Shown here piece after piece: positions 62,260 through 64,000 of a DNA stretch of 64,000 bases (position 1 is the stretch's first letter; every line of letters starts with the position of its first letter). The notes below the pieces were generated by a model. It searched no databases, had not been told where the DNA came from, and saw only the letters and a list, made by a program, of their open reading frames with translations. The translations under genes and the position numbers were made by a program. The stretch covers positions 1 to 64,000 of the forward strand of contig JABSRP010000025.1 in the NCBI GenBank assembly GCA_013215145.1, in the 5' to 3' direction. Source of the DNA: Pseudobacteriovorax sp. GTDB taxonomy: Bacteria; Bdellovibrionota_B; Oligoflexia; Oligoflexales; Oligoflexaceae.

Positions 62260-63126
62260 CTAAGACTTTCTTTCAAGCAACCGTAGAGCAAACTGTCTCA
62301 GGGCATCGGTTGTCGTAAGTCCAGTCTGTTCTAGAGAAGCGAAAGCTTTTTCTGTTACAGATTTAGCATAATGTGCGGCGTCTTCGCGACTCATCATGGA
62401 TAGAAAAGTTAGTTTGCCTTGGGCCTTGTCTTTGCCAACAGATTTTCCCGTTGATGTACTGTCATCGAGTAAGTCGTCTATGATTTGAAAAGCTAATCCC
62501 AAGTGATTGCCGAAGCTTTGAAAGTCATGAAGATATTCTGTTTTTGCCCCTAAGAGACAACCTACCGCGCAGGAGGCGGCAATTAATTGCCCTGTTTTTA
62601 GTCTATGGATCTGTTCTAGGTCATCTTGTTGATAGCCTTGTTTTCCCGTCCAAGAAAGGTCCAAGTCTTGACCTTGGACCATTCCTCCGCCCCCGGCAGC
62701 GGCAGACAACACGCGCATGCCCTGCACGACTAAGTCTGCCGAGATATTGGGGGTTAACCCCATCTCATCGAAGGCATCTGTTAGAAGAGCATCTCCAGCA
62801 AGTAAGGCAGTGGCTTCATCAAATTGCTTGTGGACCGTAGGACGTCCCCGCCTTGTATCATCATCGTCCATGCAGGGCAGATCATCGTGAATCAAGCTAT
62901 AAGTATGAATCATCTCCACCGCCAGGGCTCCATGGAGGGCATCGTCTGCCGAGGCACCAACACTTTCGGCTGAAAGTAGTGTCAGCACTGGTCTGACATA
63001 TTTACCTTTTCCTGACATGGCATAAGTACATGCTTGATGTAGGCGGCTACTCTCGCTATACCGCTGACTGATCCGTTTGGCCTTAAATGAAGCAAATTTT
63101 GTGAGTATAGATGAAAAATCGTCCAA
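62260..63126 (-). CDS. ispA: Polyprenyl (farnesyl/geranyl) diphosphate synthase
   Basis: The 288-residue enzyme condenses isopentenyl diphosphate with allylic diphosphates, the precursors of quinones, undecaprenol and other isoprenoids. First aspartate-rich motif HDDLPCMDDDDTRRGRPTVH is near residues 79-98; second motif IIDDLLDDS is near 218. The length and motifs match IspA. A TTG at 63126 preceded by AGAGG is used as the start. Its end converges with the acyltransferase gene, with a seven-base gap. Confidence 0.92.
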   Translation of the reverse strand: MDDFSSILTKFASFKAKRISQRYSESSRLHQACTYAMSGKGKYVRPVLTLLSAESVGASADDALHGALAVEMIHTYSLIHDDLPCMDDDDTRRGRPTVHKQFDEATALLAGDALLTDAFDEMGLTPNISADLVVQGMRVLSAAAGGGGMVQGQDLDLSWTGKQGYQQDDLEQIHRLKTGQLIAASCAVGCLLGAKTEYLHDFQSFGNHLGLAFQIIDDLLDDSTSTGKSVGKDKAQGKLTFLSMMSREDAAHYAKSVTEKAFASLEQTGLTTTDALRQFALRLLERKS

Positions 63127-63200
63127 AAGCTTTACCTCTCGATAAATTTGGGCCTAGGTTGCCATTGGACCAGCTTTCCGTCAATGTTGTATAGAAAAAA

Positions 63201-63998
63201 TTATCCGAATTTCCGCGTCCGGAGATCGAACTTTTGAAACTCGATAGCCTGATTGTCGGTGGTGAAGAAATGGAAATTTGTCTTTTGTTTATTCGATTCT
63301 TTAATGCTGCCATCAATCTCAACAATACCGATGAATTCCGTTTGATGACCGGGCAGAACGTTAATGATAAGGCTATTGACGTGCTTGAAGCAGAAATATA
63401 GACCAAGCCCTGCTCCTGCCGTTTCCTTGTCTTGTCCCAAGTTTGTCTTTTGCCGCTCTTCGAAGCACTTAGCTAAATACTGAATCACCTTATCTTTGGT
63501 GATAGAACCGAAGGGGTCTGTGACTCCGACTACGACGCGTTTGCCATCAATTCCAAAAGAAAGTCGTATGGCTTGATCAGGAGGAAGGACCACCTGATTC
63601 TTTCTGTCTAGCAGGTTAAAAAGGTGTTGACCCGAACCCTGGTCCGTTGGGGCATCGTAAATGGCGTTCATAAGAAACTCTTCGCCGATAACTTGGATCG
63701 CTTCAGTCACAGAGCGTCTCATTCTCATGTTTGTGGCATAATCCTGCAAGCAATCAAGGTATTCATGCCTACGGCTCGAATCTCGAACGTAATACTCAGT
63801 GGTGAAAGCGCCCCAGCTCAAGTATTTTTTGATTCCAAAAATATCATTGCGAAGAATTTTCACGACTGTGCATAAAAGATCACGGTTTGAGAATCGGTCG
63901 TGCCTGTCTTTTGCGATAAAGTTGGTAAAGCCGCTCATAGTAGAAAGATAGGGGTGTATCGTTTCAAGTCCTGCTTTCGACATGATGATAGATTGCAC
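63201..63998 (-). CDS. GHKL ATP-binding domain protein, possibly incomplete at the window edge
   Basis: The 265 visible residues contain an ATPase of the GHKL type: an N-box IGEEFLMNAIYDAP near 103-116, G1 VVGVTDPFGSI near 155, and G2 AGAGLGLYF near 195. The rest is alpha/beta. The resemblance is to regulatory anti-sigma or hybrid-kinase ATPases rather than a full histidine kinase, as no H-box is seen. The ATG at 63998 touches the window end, so a longer upstream N terminus (for example a receiver domain) cannot be excluded. It precedes ispA on the same strand. Confidence 0.65.
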   Translation of the reverse strand: MQSIIMSKAGLETIHPYLSTMSGFTNFIAKDRHDRFSNRDLLCTVVKILRNDIFGIKKYLSWGAFTTEYYVRDSSRRHEYLDCLQDYATNMRMRRSVTEAIQVIGEEFLMNAIYDAPTDQGSGQHLFNLLDRKNQVVLPPDQAIRLSFGIDGKRVVVGVTDPFGSITKDKVIQYLAKCFEERQKTNLGQDKETAGAGLGLYFCFKHVNSLIINVLPGHQTEFIGIVEIDGSIKESNKQKTNFHFFTTDNQAIEFQKFDLRTRKFG

Positions 63999-64000
63999 AC

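Overview
The window is about 64 kb of chromosome from a Gram-negative bacterium, most likely a member of the Bdellovibrionota / Oligoflexia. This rests on gene content and not on a marker phylogeny. The pointers are many short lipoproteins and outer-membrane barrels, a TIGR02147-family protein overlapping a lipoprotein gene, a DUF4360 protein, a bacteriophage-free housekeeping layout, and an imuA-imuB-dnaE2 mutagenesis cassette. Base composition looks moderate and fairly even throughout. The only clear mobile element is one ISL3-family insertion sequence.

Layout. 0-5.9 kb: a sparse region with a small secreted protein and a diverged direct repeat, then tRNA-Pro(TGG), a MnmC-like methyltransferase, an ABC-2 exporter pair and a flavoprotein. 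5.9-8.9 kb: folD behind two DnaA-box-like sites, a DUF2058 protein, a histidine-phosphatase-fold protein lacking its RHG motif, and trxA. 8.9-14.6 kb: a five-gene oligopeptide/dipeptide ABC importer operon (order D-F-A-B-C). 14.9-24 kb: M48 protease, lexA, a TerB-like protein, a cluster of three large hairpin repeats, a rhomboid protease, then imuA-imuB-dnaE2. 24-32.8 kb: a kinase-fold protein, an ammonium transporter with a sigma-54 promoter, and a run of exported proteins (lipoproteins, a predicted protein-glutaminase, a trypsin-like protease). 33-34.5 kb: ISL3 element and tRNA-Leu(TAA). 34.7-47.6 kb: an HD-GYP protein, a degenerate GGDEF protein, secreted or envelope proteins, hemJ, a DnaC-like ATPase beside a degenerate relative, leucyl aminopeptidase, a TIGR02147/lipoprotein pair and an ArsR-type regulator. 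47.6-64 kb: glycyl-tRNA synthetase, a glycosyltransferase, a PilZ protein, a NifA-like sigma-54 activator, an AlbA_2-type protein, an EF-hand lipoprotein, glpX, another hairpin repeat, uvrA, a lipid A-type acyltransferase, ispA and a GHKL ATPase cut by the window edge.

How the genes work together. A DNA-damage module is visible. lexA, the imuA-imuB-dnaE2 cassette and uvrA are all present, and the same 20-bp palindrome (TACCATA-N6-TATGGTA) lies in front of both imuA and uvrA, so it is a good candidate for this lineage's LexA operator. Cyclic-di-GMP handling is represented by the HD-GYP, degenerate GGDEF and PilZ proteins. Nitrogen control is suggested by the sigma-54 promoter of amt and a NifA-like activator.

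The most unusual content is a set of large intergenic hairpins. Two at 17.3-17.7 kb have perfect 42- and 39-bp arms of unrelated sequence around loops of exactly 56 nt whose ends are conserved. Two others, at 17.8-17.9 kb and 58.2-58.3 kb, form a second family with shared loop motifs. All lie between convergent genes. I do not recognise them as a described repeat family.
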